From the NCBI RefSeq assembly GCF_002154695.1, contig NZ_MTAV01000111.1, forward strand, positions 1-52,668: a stretch of 52,668 bases of DNA, read 5' to 3'. The DNA is from Nostoc sp. T09. GTDB taxonomy: Bacteria; Cyanobacteriota; Cyanobacteriia; Cyanobacteriales; Nostocaceae. Position numbers and translations under genes: made by a program. This document shows, in pieces, positions 26,559 through 36,075 of this stretch (positions within the stretch are counted from its first letter, which is position 1; every line of letters begins with the position of its first letter). Below the pieces are notes generated by a model that had not been told where the DNA came from, searched no databases, and worked only from the letters and a program-made list of their open reading frames with translations.

Positions 26559-27851
26559 ATGAAAATCATTGCTTACAGTTACACCGATCCTTTAATAGAC
26601 TCTTCTTTTGAGCCAGGTGATTGGGGATGGGATGTGGATCGGGTTTATCTTGATTTGGGACAGCGATTGCAATTACAACAATTGTTTGCTGACTGCAAAG
26701 CTGAACCAGCAAGTTATCTCTTGATCCGGCGCTTGGAAGAGTTGGGTGATACTGTCAAGGAAGTGAGCGATCGCCTCAACGAACTAGAAGCAATGGATAT
26801 AGTGGTGATTGCCACCGAACAACCTTACACTTCAGAAAAAGGGAATCTCCGCGCCGAATTGCTGAAATTGCTACAGGAGATCCAACGCCAGCAGCGTAGT
26901 CGTCGTATCCGTCAAGGACATGCGCGCAATCGTCTGGAAACTTCACCACCACCAGGTAAGCCACCCTATGGTTACCGCAGAAGTAAAGATAAATATATTA
27001 TTGACCGGAGTACTTCTCCTGTAGTGAAAGATTTTTTTGAGCAATTTTTACTTTATGGTTCTTTGCGGGGAGCAGTTCGTTATTTAGCTAAAAAATACGG
27101 TAAGAAAATCTCTGTAACAACAGGGAGGCGCTGGCTAACTAATCCAGTGTATCGGGGAAATACTGCTTATAAAGATGACGAAATTATTTCTAATACCCAC
27201 AGTCCGATAATTTCCCAAGAAGAAGCCGCCCAAGTGGACCGATTGTTACGCCGTAACAGTCGTTTACCATCTCGCACTGCTAGTGCGCCGCGATCGCTGG
27301 CGGGGTTGGTTGTTTGTGCAGAATGTCAATCCCATATGACTGTGACCCGTGTAACCCAGCATCGTCAAGACAAAGAGTATCTTTATTTACGTCCGATTAG
27401 CTGTCCTCAAAGTCCCAAGTGTCGCGCCATCGCTTATGAGAAAGTTTTGGACAAGACAATTACCAAGGTTTGTCAAGACTTACCCCTAGCTGTGGCTGGA
27501 ATGAATTTTCCCCAATTAGATGCAATTAAGAATAGTTTAGGAGAAGCGATCGCTCGCCAACAAGAAATACTAACTCAGTTACCTGCTTTAGTCGAAACTG
27601 GGGTATTAGATGCAGAAACAGCAAAGTTACGCACATACAAACTCCGCACAGAAATATCTGCACTTCAAGCAAAGTTGGCTACGCTTCCACCAGTAAATTT
27701 GCGTTCTGTTGCTCAAGCTGTTTCAATTCCGCAATTTTGGTTAGATTTGTCAGAATCAGAGCGACGATTTTATTTTAGAGAATTTATTCGGCAAATTGAG
27801 ATTGTTCGTCAGGCTACAGACTGGAACTTACAAATTATTTTCATCTTTTAA
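26559..27851 (+). CDS. large serine recombinase-like protein with atypical catalytic region
   Basis: The 430-residue protein has the architecture of the large serine recombinases: an N-terminal resolvase-like domain (1-115), a Recombinase domain (about 130-230: PPYGYRRSKDKYIID, LRGAVRYLAKKYG, GRRWLTNPVYRGNTAYKDDEI), a zinc ribbon (LAGLVVCAECQSHM .. CPQSPKC, about 245-290) and a coiled-coil tail. However, the N-terminus reads IIAYSYTDPLID where active enzymes have a Y-x-R-V-S-T/Y motif, so the nucleophilic Ser and its Arg partner are not evident, although RRLEELG keeps the later Arg. It may be an inactive or repurposed recombinase such as a directionality or DNA-binding factor. No att-site-like repeats or phage genes flank it. 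Confidence 0.75.
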   Translation: MKIIAYSYTDPLIDSSFEPGDWGWDVDRVYLDLGQRLQLQQLFADCKAEPASYLLIRRLEELGDTVKEVSDRLNELEAMDIVVIATEQPYTSEKGNLRAELLKLLQEIQRQQRSRRIRQGHARNRLETSPPPGKPPYGYRRSKDKYIIDRSTSPVVKDFFEQFLLYGSLRGAVRYLAKKYGKKISVTTGRRWLTNPVYRGNTAYKDDEIISNTHSPIISQEEAAQVDRLLRRNSRLPSRTASAPRSLAGLVVCAECQSHMTVTRVTQHRQDKEYLYLRPISCPQSPKCRAIAYEKVLDKTITKVCQDLPLAVAGMNFPQLDAIKNSLGEAIARQQEILTQLPALVETGVLDAETAKLRTYKLRTEISALQAKLATLPPVNLRSVAQAVSIPQFWLDLSESERRFYFREFIRQIEIVRQATDWNLQIIFIF

Positions 27852-28641
27852 TGGTAACCAGTAATTAATTTTAAATTACAGATTATATTTTTACTGTCTA
27901 TATGCCGTTATATATTTGTGCTTTTGTATAGCGAGAATTAAGCAATAAGCCACGAAGATACTAAGAAAAAATAGTTATTATCTATCCTAGTTTATTTAGT
28001 TGGCGATCGCTACTTAGTAACTATTAAGCGAGCAGTTTGCTAGAGTAACTGAAAATTTTACCTAGCTAATTTAATTGCTAGATATACAAGCAAATTACCT
28101 CTGCTCCTACTGAGTGTTGAAGAAACTGTGGAGGCGGGTTTTGTTTATGTGAGGCTGTTTCTAACGATTTATCATGGATTTTATTTTCACTTTGTAATTA
28201 AACTAGCTAATTTTAAGTTTTTCAAATTACAAGTCAGAGAAATTTAATTAATTACCTTAGTTTGACAGTTAATCTTTGAAACACTGTAGCTATCAGTTCC
28301 TGAGATTTTACGAAACAAACTCGTAGTAATTAAATAACTAGATATCAAACCATATAAGAGTTTTCATAAAAAATATAGAGTAATTACCAATAAATACTAG
28401 AGGCAAACAGTGCTTTGAAAACTGTATTATTTATATCTTTTATTGAAAAAATATTCTTGATAATAGTAAGGTGAAAAAACTTAGATTATTTTCTCAAAAA
28501 AATTATTACTATTTTGAAAAAATGAGTTAATTTGGAATCTAGCAATTGCTAAACACACAGGTTATTACTGGGTGGCAACATTAGAGATTCGCTCTAATCT
28601 CTATGTAATCAAACCAGAAAGCAAAATGATTATCATAGAAT
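27852..28641. other. AT-rich intergenic region, nothing recognised
   Basis: These 790 bp between the recombinase and the glycosyltransferase contain no supported gene, RNA or strong dyad. The composition is markedly AT-rich. Confidence 0.55.
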
Positions 28642-30261
28642 ATGCAAGAAGGAAGCTTTATTTGGGGTCATCTAGGAAAGCAACATCGCACAGTTGATAA
28701 ATTGATTGATGGCATATGGCTAATTGTCCTGCTATTGGCAGCAGTGTTACTGTTTAGCGTCAATCTTGGGGGAGTACCACTACGCGATTGGGATGAGGGT
28801 ACTGTCGCACAGGTCGCCCGCGAAATTTTGCGATCGCCAGCAGGTTCTCTGGGTTGGCTTTACCCAACATTGGGCGGTGAACCTTATCTTCACAAGCCGC
28901 CTTTGATGCATTTGCTAGTTGCTTGGGCTTATCAGCTGGGAGGTGTCAATGAATGGACTACCCGCATACCAGGAGCAATTTTAACAGCTTGTTCAGTACC
29001 TTTACTGTATTGCATTGGTCGAGAAATATTTCGCCAACGTTGGGCAGCTATTTATAGCGCCTTGATTTACCTAACAATGCTACCTGTAGTGCGTCATGGG
29101 CGATTGGCAATGTCAGATGGCGCAACGGTAATTTTTCTGATGGTCATGATGTTGTGTGTATTGCGATCGCGGCGCGATTTGCGTTACTGTCTGGGCATTG
29201 GACTCGGCTTGGGATTAATTTGCCTGACTCAAGGGATATTCGGCATATTATTAGGTGCGATCGCAATTGCATTTCTGTTTTGGGATACGCCCCGACTACT
29301 TACTTGTTACTATCTGTGGATAGCAATCTTCATTGGTATTTTACCAGCGCTGTGTTGGTATGGTGCGCAGTTAGTACACTACGGTCATACTTTCCTCCAG
29401 ATTGCCTTTATCAATCCATCCATCAACCGAGTTGGGGCATTTTCACAGGATAATTTCCAGCTATCTTGTTACTATCTCAAAGAAATTTTGATGTATGCAT
29501 GGCCCTGGCTACTGTTTTTACCGCATAGCTTACGCTTAACCTGGGAAAATCGCAATCTTAGCTGGGCAAAACTCGTACTGATCTGGAGTGGTGTCTATCT
29601 GCTGATAATTTCCTGCATGGGTAGCAAACTTCTCTGGTACCTGTTCCCAATTTACCCAGGCTTGGCTTTAGCTTTGGGTGCTCAAATCACAGAAACGGAA
29701 AATTTACCTTTACTAACAGCCTATCCCCGGTCTTGGGTAGCTGGTTTGGCAATACTGGCTTTAGCCGCTTCTGCTGGTAGCGTTTTTTTTAGTTCAAGTG
29801 GAACGCCTAAAACAGACTTACAGGTAATTTTTGCGGCAGTTGCTTTAACTATGACTTTAGCAGCGATTTACGCAGAGCGAGGCGACGGGCAATTCCTGAA
29901 AATTCTGTTTTGGGGAAGTTATATTTCGCTGTTGCTGTTGATGAAAACCAACTACTGGGTTTGGGAATTATGGGATGCTTATCCAGTTAAACCAGTTGCC
30001 AGCATGATAGCACGGGCAAATCCAGCAGTCAGGAAGATTTACACATCTTTTCCTTACAGTCGTCCTTCCTTAGATTTTTATAGCGATCGCACGATTATTC
30101 CTGCTTCTTTCGGGGAACTGCAATACTATTGGCACTACAACGGCCAACCCTATTTCCTGGTAAACGCTTCTGCCTACAACAATCTCCAACTGGATTCGAT
30201 TAAGCTAATTGACCAAGCTGAAGGTTGGAAACTGATTACCAAGGATATCAATCGGCTATAG
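28642..30261 (+). CDS. GT39/ArnT-type membrane glycosyltransferase
   Basis: The 539-residue polytopic protein has the acidic first-loop motif LRDWDEGTVAQVAREIL (about 48-64) used by polyprenyl-phosphate-dependent GT-C enzymes, and the following YLHKPPLMHLLVAWAYQLGG segment typical of ArnT/PMT-like proteins. Ten or more membrane segments follow. The C-terminal ~90 residues (after about 450) form a soluble domain. Such enzymes move a sugar from a lipid carrier onto a lipid or protein on the outer side of the membrane. The donor and acceptor are unknown. Isolated gene with a weak ribosome-binding site. Confidence 0.8.
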   Translation: MQEGSFIWGHLGKQHRTVDKLIDGIWLIVLLLAAVLLFSVNLGGVPLRDWDEGTVAQVAREILRSPAGSLGWLYPTLGGEPYLHKPPLMHLLVAWAYQLGGVNEWTTRIPGAILTACSVPLLYCIGREIFRQRWAAIYSALIYLTMLPVVRHGRLAMSDGATVIFLMVMMLCVLRSRRDLRYCLGIGLGLGLICLTQGIFGILLGAIAIAFLFWDTPRLLTCYYLWIAIFIGILPALCWYGAQLVHYGHTFLQIAFINPSINRVGAFSQDNFQLSCYYLKEILMYAWPWLLFLPHSLRLTWENRNLSWAKLVLIWSGVYLLIISCMGSKLLWYLFPIYPGLALALGAQITETENLPLLTAYPRSWVAGLAILALAASAGSVFFSSSGTPKTDLQVIFAAVALTMTLAAIYAERGDGQFLKILFWGSYISLLLLMKTNYWVWELWDAYPVKPVASMIARANPAVRKIYTSFPYSRPSLDFYSDRTIIPASFGELQYYWHYNGQPYFLVNASAYNNLQLDSIKLIDQAEGWKLITKDINRL

Positions 30262-30399
30262 ACTTAGTACCGCTACGTGGAAGTCAAAAGCCAAGGGTCA
30301 CGGCATCATCTATTGCTATGGCAGCAAAATACATCCGCAGCGATCGCTAACCAGAATCGTTAAAATATTAAGTAAGGTAAAGATATTTATGAAAAATCA

Positions 30400-31068
30400 A
30401 TGGCATTATTTGGATTTGGCAAGAAAGCAGTAATACCCACCCCTGAGGAAGCTTTACCAGGAAGAGCACAATCAATGCGGGTTCCTGCTAATCACTATGT
30501 TAACGGTCATCCGCTAACACCTCCTTTTCCTGAAGGATTAGAAAAAGCTTTATTTGGCTTAGGCTGTTTTTGGGGTGCAGAACGCAAATTCTGGCAACTT
30601 AACGGAGTTTACACTACCGCAGTAGGTTATGCTGCTGGTTTAACGCCCAACCCCACCTATGAAGAGGTATGTACCGGATTGACCGGTCATAATGAGGTGG
30701 TATTGGTAGTATTTGACCCAACAGTGATTAGTTATTCCCAACTGCTGAAAGTTTTTTGGGAAAGCCACAACCCCACCCAAGGGATGCGCCAAGGTAATGA
30801 TGTTGGCACACAGTACCGCTCTGGAATTTACGTATACTTTGAAAATCAACGCCAGCTAGCAGAAGCATCACAAGAAGCTTATCAACAAGCTTTAAAAGAT
30901 GCAGGCTATGGAAAAATTACCACAGAAATCTTGGATGCACCTGAGTTTTACTACGCCGAAGGTTACCATCAACAGTACCTTGCCAAAAACCCGAATGGGT
31001 ATTGTGGTTTAGGTGGGACAAACGTTTCTTGTCCAGTGGGGATTGCCGAAACACAGGTGAGTGGGTAA
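30400..31068 (+). CDS. msrA: peptide methionine sulfoxide reductase MsrA
   Basis: The 222-residue protein carries the MsrA active-site motif GCFWGAE with the catalytic Cys56, followed by family blocks [55 protein letters not shown] and [26 protein letters not shown]-terminal cysteine pair (GYCGLGG, SCPVG) can resolve the disulfide. MsrA repairs the S-form of methionine sulfoxide in proteins, using thioredoxin. The N-terminal extension of ~45 residues is the usual cyanobacterial type. Two hairpins lie 105-190 bp downstream. Confidence 0.95.
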   Translation: MALFGFGKKAVIPTPEEALPGRAQSMRVPANHYVNGHPLTPPFPEGLEKALFGLGCFWGAERKFWQLNGVYTTAVGYAAGLTPNPTYEEVCTGLTGHNEVVLVVFDPTVISYSQLLKVFWESHNPTQGMRQGNDVGTQYRSGIYVYFENQRQLAEASQEAYQQALKDAGYGKITTEILDAPEFYYAEGYHQQYLAKNPNGYCGLGGTNVSCPVGIAETQVSG

Positions 31069-31173
31069 GCTATCTAGCTCAAAATTATGAGCGATCCGTA
31101 CAGAAACTTACGTGCTTGGACTTGATGATCTGTTTTCAACATCCTGTCCACCTGGGAGAAACCAGTACCAATT

Positions 31174-31260
31174 GAAGCCTCTGTAATTTAGAGGCTTCCA
31201 ATTGCTGCTGTGTTGTACAAAAAAGCTGTGCCAAATAGCTTATAGGTTAATTGGCACAGC
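31174..31260 (+). terminator. two successive hairpins downstream of msrA
   Basis: GAAGCCTCT / AGAGGCTTC (31174-31198) and GCTGTGCCAA / TTGGCACAGC (31225-31260) form perfect stems of 9 and 10 bp. Neither is followed at once by a T-run, so they may be structured RNA or a repeat rather than plain terminators. Nothing else is recognisable between msrA and the next small gene. Confidence 0.45.
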
Positions 31261-31673
31261 AGTAACGTACTACATACAAGCTTGTATTGAGTCGCTGCAT
31301 TTTTATGTTCACAGACCTTGTACAGTAAGGTTTTAAGCCCCAAAGTTTTTACTTAAGAAGAGAAACAACTAATCTTCAGCCACAGACTGCATAATGAGCG
31401 CGATCGCACTTTGTTGGATCAAGATATCTACATATCTACACCAAAAAAGACTGGTTAGACCCAAGCTCATGAGAAGGTGCGACCGCATACAAGTGTTGCG
31501 ATGTCATAGCTCAGCAAGGTGGGGAAGTATTAATTAAAACATGACTCAATTATTATTTTAAAATGGCTTAAAATCATGTTTTATCTAGAATAAAGCTGTA
31601 AATTGAAGAACTTAAGCTAAAATTAACCATTTTCAAGTATTGCTGATTATAGCGTACCAAGGAGTACTGGTCA

Positions 31674-31856
31674 GTGCCATCAAATGAGCTTAAGGTTGAT
31701 AAAATCTATGAAATTGAATTTCTTAATGGTTCGAGATTGGTAGCAAAGTTTACAGGTTTTAAAAATGGGCGTTACTATTTTCGCGATCAGGACGGACATG
31801 AGTTTTCGATCGCTAACAGCACCATTGAGTATCACCATTTTTATCGATTAGATTAA
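31674..31856 (+). CDS. small basic protein, unknown function
   Basis: The 60-residue product reads as a compact beta-rich domain (KVDKIYEIEFLNGSRLVAKFTGFKNGRYYFRDQDGHEFSI), resembling small Sm/SH3-like barrels. It starts with GTG preceded by GGAG at about 10 bases. The sensible residue pattern and ribosome-binding site argue for a real gene in this otherwise empty region. I recognise no family and no function. Confidence 0.5.
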   Translation: MPSNELKVDKIYEIEFLNGSRLVAKFTGFKNGRYYFRDQDGHEFSIANSTIEYHHFYRLD

Positions 31857-32433
31857 AAAAGGTTTGACGATATCGCTGCTAATGCTTAATACACACGAAC
31901 TTGAGGCATTAGCTGCTCGCTAGAGGGGTGCGATCGCATAGACCATTCAAAAAGTAACCATGCTCACACAAAAGCTTAATGGTTATATCTGTCCTATGGG
32001 GCTGCAAGAATCAATAGCAACGAATGAAACTAGAAAAAGGAAAAGACAAAACCTGAAAAGTTTCTCCCTCGTAAGCGGTATATCATCGCTCACGAGGCTT
32101 TGTTTGTCTAAGTGCGATCGCTCCCGTTAAAACTTAAAACCCAGTTGTAATAAGAGACAATTTATAAAGTAAATATTAAGTAGGGGAGGCAAAAAGCGGT
32201 GTGGATGTTCCTCCCGCTTTATTGCCGTTGTGTTACGGCTATGCAAGGATTTAGGAGTTTGAGAGAGTGATTATTAGCCGTAACGCACCATCTTTCTCGG
32301 TGCGTTAAGCGTTGCTATAACGCACCCTACGATTTAAGCTTTACTTTATAAATAACCTCTAAATGTTTAGTTGTTGATTACTAAATCGGTATTCTAGTAG
32401 TTGGCAATTCAGCACCAACTACTAGCTTTATTG
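31857..32433. other. intergenic region with two hairpins
   Basis: It holds CCTCGT / ACGAGG (32067-32097, a T-rich run follows) and TAACGCACC / GGTGCGTTA (32281-32307, a dispersed cyanobacterial palindrome). No supported gene is seen here. Confidence 0.5.
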
Positions 32434-34320
32434 CTAATGAGATACAGCTATTTTTTCATCAGCTACCTGAGCATGTTCGGCAACAATTTTGCGGAATAGT
32501 TCGCCTTCAATTGTTTCCTGGTCTGACAACAAATCTACCAAGTGCTCTAAAGCTACACGATTTTCTTCCAATATTGATTTTGCAGTTTGGTAAGAATTGC
32601 TGATAATTTCCCGAACTTGTGAATCAATCTTGGCAGCAATTTCTTCAGAATACTCTGATTTATTCATCCAATCGCGGCCTAAAAAGACTTCTCCGCTCTG
32701 ATTTTCTAGAGATAAAGGGCCTAAGGTGGACATCCCAAAGCGCGTTACCATTTGTCGTGCTAAATTTGTTACCTTTTGCAAGTCGTCTCCTGCACCAGTA
32801 GTTACTTCTGGCTTCCCAAAAACAACTTCCTCAGCCGCGCGACCACCCAAAATAGAGGTAATTCTGCCTTTAAGTTGGGCGCGGGAAATTAAACCTTGTT
32901 CTTCGTTAGGAGTAAACCAAGTCAATCCTAATGCTTGTCCTCGTGGGATGAGTGTGACTTTTTGTACTGGGTCGTGGTCTTTGAGCAATGTGCCTACCAA
33001 AGCATGTCCAACTTCGTGGTAAGCAATTAAACGCTTGCTCTTACTATCTACCAAAGCAGTTCCTTCCATCCCAGCGACTACCCGATCTACAGCATCATCA
33101 ATTTCGAGGATGGTAATCGCTTCTTTGCGGCGTCTGGCGGTGAGAATTGCCGCTTCGTTGAGTAGGTTAGCTAAATCTGCACCTGTAAATCCAGGTGTGC
33201 GCCGCGCGATCGCATCTAAGGATACGCTAGAATCGATTTTCTTATTCCGGGCATGGACTTTCAAAATGTCCAAGCGCCCTTTGAGATCGGGTGCATCAAC
33301 AATTACTTGGCGGTCAAAGCGTCCGGGACGCAATAATGCTGCATCAAGTACATCAGGACGGTTAGTGGCAGCAATAATAATGATGCCTGTGTTACCTTCA
33401 AAACCATCCATTTCGGTGAGCAATTGATTTAGGGTTTGCTCTCTCTCGTCGTTACCGCCTCCAATCCCAGCACCCCGCTGTCTACCTACAGCGTCAATTT
33501 CATCGATGAATATTAGACAGGGGGCATTTTCTTTAGCTTTCTTGAATAAGTCGCGGACGCGGGATGCACCAACACCCACAAACATTTCCACAAATTCCGA
33601 ACCGGAAATGCTGAAGAATGGGACACCTGCTTCCCCAGCGATCGCTTTTGCCAGTAAAGTCTTACCTGTGCCAGGAGGACCAATTAACAACACACCTTTA
33701 GGAATACGCGCACCTACAGCAGTAAATCTTTCTGGCTGTTTCAGGAATGTGACGACTTCTTGCAGTTCTTCTTTCGCTTCTTCTACCCCTGCAACATCGT
33801 CAAATTTTACTCCTGTTTTCGCCTCCATTTGAAAGCGAGCGCGAGATTTGCCAAAGTTCATCGCTTGGCTAGAGGCATTGGTGGAGCGCCGCAAGAACAA
33901 TAGCATTAAAGCCACCAGTGGCAATATCCACATCAGGTTAATCAATAACCCCACGGCTGCTCTACTATTAGCAGAGGAAACCTCAGCAAAATCCACATTT
34001 TTTTCTTTGAGTCTATTAATTAACTCTGTGTTTTGCTCTAGAAGTTTTACCTGGATTGGCGTATCTTTTTGACCAACCAAATATACCTTTGCTACATGTT
34101 CAGCTTCATCAAGCTCGACTTTTGCAACTTCCCCTTTTTCTGTTTTCTTGATCAACTCCCCATAAGTCAAGGAGTTGCGCTCTGCTTTTTGTTGTGCCAA
34201 GACTGGATTGCCAGCTAAAATCCCTGGCAGTAAGATCAAGCTGGCGGCTAATGCACCAGCCCAAGAAACACGCTTTGCCGATAGCTGTTTGTTCAATGCT
34301 TTTTTACCTAAAACTGTCAT
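32434..34320 (-). CDS. ftsH: ATP-dependent zinc metalloprotease FtsH
   Basis: The 628-residue protein has two N-terminal membrane segments (about 20-37 and 121-143) around a lumenal domain, an AAA+ module with Walker A GPPGTGKT (214-221), Walker B FIDEID (271-276) and the second region of homology around RPGRFDR, and the M41 protease motif HEVGH (435-439) with the distal Asp region [15 protein letters not shown]. The sequence resembles the thylakoid FtsH2-type subunit that degrades damaged D1 in photosystem II repair; FtsH proteins form hetero-hexamers. All catalytic parts are intact. It is a single gene with no close partner; its upstream region of 423 bp shows nothing recognisable. Confidence 0.95.
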   Translation of the reverse strand: MTVLGKKALNKQLSAKRVSWAGALAASLILLPGILAGNPVLAQQKAERNSLTYGELIKKTEKGEVAKVELDEAEHVAKVYLVGQKDTPIQVKLLEQNTELINRLKEKNVDFAEVSSANSRAAVGLLINLMWILPLVALMLLFLRRSTNASSQAMNFGKSRARFQMEAKTGVKFDDVAGVEEAKEELQEVVTFLKQPERFTAVGARIPKGVLLIGPPGTGKTLLAKAIAGEAGVPFFSISGSEFVEMFVGVGASRVRDLFKKAKENAPCLIFIDEIDAVGRQRGAGIGGGNDEREQTLNQLLTEMDGFEGNTGIIIIAATNRPDVLDAALLRPGRFDRQVIVDAPDLKGRLDILKVHARNKKIDSSVSLDAIARRTPGFTGADLANLLNEAAILTARRRKEAITILEIDDAVDRVVAGMEGTALVDSKSKRLIAYHEVGHALVGTLLKDHDPVQKVTLIPRGQALGLTWFTPNEEQGLISRAQLKGRITSILGGRAAEEVVFGKPEVTTGAGDDLQKVTNLARQMVTRFGMSTLGPLSLENQSGEVFLGRDWMNKSEYSEEIAAKIDSQVREIISNSYQTAKSILEENRVALEHLVDLLSDQETIEGELFRKIVAEHAQVADEKIAVSH

Positions 34321-34743
34321 AATAATTACCCTTTTCCTGCTGGCAAAAGCTGAGCGCTAATTTTATGCCTATTCTTCTAGCAAAAATTGAAATAACGGGA
34401 AATAATTGTTTTCTCATCTAGTTTAACTTCCACATAAAACCATTTCCCAGTCTTTCTCCATCAGCTTTTAGGAATACACCTCTATTAATAAGGGGAATGA
34501 CCATCAAAACTGGTTTTTAGCTCCCAGATTGGTTTGTGTCAGCATACATAGTATCTATTCTGTCTAAATTCTGATTTAGCTGTGTTTTTACTCACTTACC
34601 ATCAAATTATCCCTAGTATTGTAATTTGACATATTACGCAACAAATCGCTACTATAAACATAGTCGTAATGATTCCGTTTTTCAAGAACTCTAGTGAGAA
34701 TAGTTGATTAGTAAATTGTGTTACTTACTTTGTAGGTGAATTT
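34321..34743. other. intergenic region between divergent ftsH and FMN reductase genes
   Basis: AT-rich, must contain both promoters, no clear dyad or operator seen. Confidence 0.5.
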
Positions 34744-35289
34744 ATGGTAAAAATTGTTGGCATTGGTGGTAGCTTAAGACCCAACTCCTATACCCAGATT
34801 GCTTTACAACTAGCAGCGCAAAGGGTAGAAGCACTAGGAGCAGAAGTAGAAATTCTCGATTTGCGACAGTTGCAGTTACCATTTTGCAACGGTGGCAAGG
34901 AATATCCAGATTATCCAGACGTTCAACGGTTACGGGATATTGTGGCTCATGCCGATGGTTTGATTTTAGCCACACCTGAGTATCATGGCGGCGTGAGTGG
35001 TGTACTGAAAAATACACTAGATTTGTTAAGTTTTGAAGAACTGTCCGGTAAGGTGACAGGACTAATTAGCGTATTGGGAGGACAGTCGAATAGCAACGCC
35101 CTCAATGAACTCCGGCTAATTATCCGCTGGGTACATGGATGGGTGATTCCCGAACAAATTGCTATTGGACAAGCTTGGGGTGCGTTCAATTCTGAAGGTA
35201 AGCTGCTAGATGAAAAACTCTCCCAAAGGTTTGATCAGTTTGCTCAGAGTTTAGTTGACAACACTCGCAAGTTACGTGGAGTTAGTTAG
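34744..35289 (+). CDS. NADPH-dependent FMN reductase family protein
   Basis: The 181-residue flavodoxin-like protein has the phosphate-binding GGSLRPNSYTQIAL loop (about 8-21), an aromatic-flanked LATPEYHGGVSGVLKNTLDLLS block (about 79-100) that holds the isoalloxazine ring, and the GQSNSNALNELRLIIRWVHGWV segment typical of the family. Members reduce FMN, quinones, chromate or azo dyes with NADPH; the natural substrate is unknown. The ATG has an AGGTGA site seven bases upstream. A structured repeat element and a terminator follow. Confidence 0.9.
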   Translation: MVKIVGIGGSLRPNSYTQIALQLAAQRVEALGAEVEILDLRQLQLPFCNGGKEYPDYPDVQRLRDIVAHADGLILATPEYHGGVSGVLKNTLDLLSFEELSGKVTGLISVLGGQSNSNALNELRLIIRWVHGWVIPEQIAIGQAWGAFNSEGKLLDEKLSQRFDQFAQSLVDNTRKLRGVS

Positions 35290-35306
35290 AAATATAAGTT
35301 CAAACT

Positions 35307-35506
35307 TTTCAACGCGAACAAAAATATTACTTTTTTTCGGGCAGCACGATCGGTTTCTAAAAGCCGTGCATCTGAAAAATAGCGGTGTTTCCCTTCCATA
35401 ATCAGAGGTTTCCGCTTTTTCTTTACACCTCTGGATGCTTCATACCTGATAACGCTACAAGGGGCTTTGACCCCATAAAAAATTAGTTTGTTTGTTCGCG
35501 TTGAAA
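35307..35506. mobile_element. 200-bp element with 16-bp perfect terminal inverted repeats (MITE-like or structured RNA)
   Basis: TTTCAACGCGAACAAA at 35307-35322 is matched exactly by its reverse complement at 35491-35506. Between them are several stems, such as GCACG..CGTGC, CAGAGGT..ACCTCTG and GGGG..CCCC. I see no target-site duplication or transposase. It could be a non-autonomous transposon remnant, or an RNA with a long closing stem. On the minus strand a 65-codon open frame without a clear start spans it. Confidence 0.5.
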
Positions 35507-35528
35507 TTGCAGTTCTGCGATCGCACCT

Positions 35529-35560
35529 AGAGACGTTCCAATGGAATGTCTCTAGTTTTT
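35529..35560 (+). terminator. rho-independent terminator
   Basis: AGAGACGTTCCA pairs with TGGAATGTCTCT (one wobble pair, very small loop), followed by AGTTTTTTG. It lies 240 bp past the FMN reductase stop, downstream of the 200-bp element, and would fit the 3' end of a short transcript covering that element. Confidence 0.65.
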
Positions 35561-35743
35561 TGTTTTGTCATCGTTATTGAGATTAAAAGTTTCAGATTTT
35601 ATCTAGTTATTCAAAAAATACTAACAGTTATATTTTTTACAAAAAATTGTTATGCATTTACTAATAATTTTTAAGTAGATTACATAGAAATCAACTTCAA
35701 TGAGACAATCTGAACTTATCTTCTTCAAAAATTAACCGAAGAT

Positions 35744-36019
35744 ATGGACGATCGCAAAAAAGCTCTCCAATCTATTGCTAATGACCGCTGGCGGGTGTCT
35801 CTGCTTCTAAGTGGAGCCATGATGTTGATTTATTTTGGCTTTATTCTGCTGATTGCATTTAATAAGCCTTTATTAGGGTCAATAATCTTTCCAGGGTTGA
35901 GTCTTGGCATTTTGTTAGGGGCACTGGTAATTGTCTCAGCGTGGGTATTAATTTTTCTTTATGTGCGCTGGGCAAATAATAAATATGACGAACGAATCAA
36001 TAATCTGACACGCAAGTGA
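35744..36019 (+). CDS. DUF485 membrane protein, partner of the symporter
   Basis: The 91-residue protein has two membrane segments (about 21-43 and 50-73) in the layout of DUF485/YjcH proteins: a short basic N-terminus, LLLSGAMMLIYFGFILLIAFN, then LSLGILLGALVIVSAWVLIFLYVRWAN. These small proteins are encoded directly before ActP-type acetate symporters. That gene follows 56 bp downstream here, so the pair is very likely one operon. The exact role is unknown. Confidence 0.85.
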   Translation: MDDRKKALQSIANDRWRVSLLLSGAMMLIYFGFILLIAFNKPLLGSIIFPGLSLGILLGALVIVSAWVLIFLYVRWANNKYDERINNLTRK

Positions 36020-36075
36020 ATTGGCTAAAAACTATTAGCTATGTGTGTATCAAAAATCCAAAATTGTAATCAAAT

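Noticed and set aside
32619-34072. Several plus-strand frames of 60-130 codons inside ftsH
   Set aside because: They lie antisense to a complete, motif-rich gene and have no family features or ribosome-binding sites.
35307-35506. Calling the 200-bp element 6S RNA outright
   Set aside because: Length and closing stem fit, but I cannot confirm the characteristic central bubble or a promoter, so it is kept as an open candidate.
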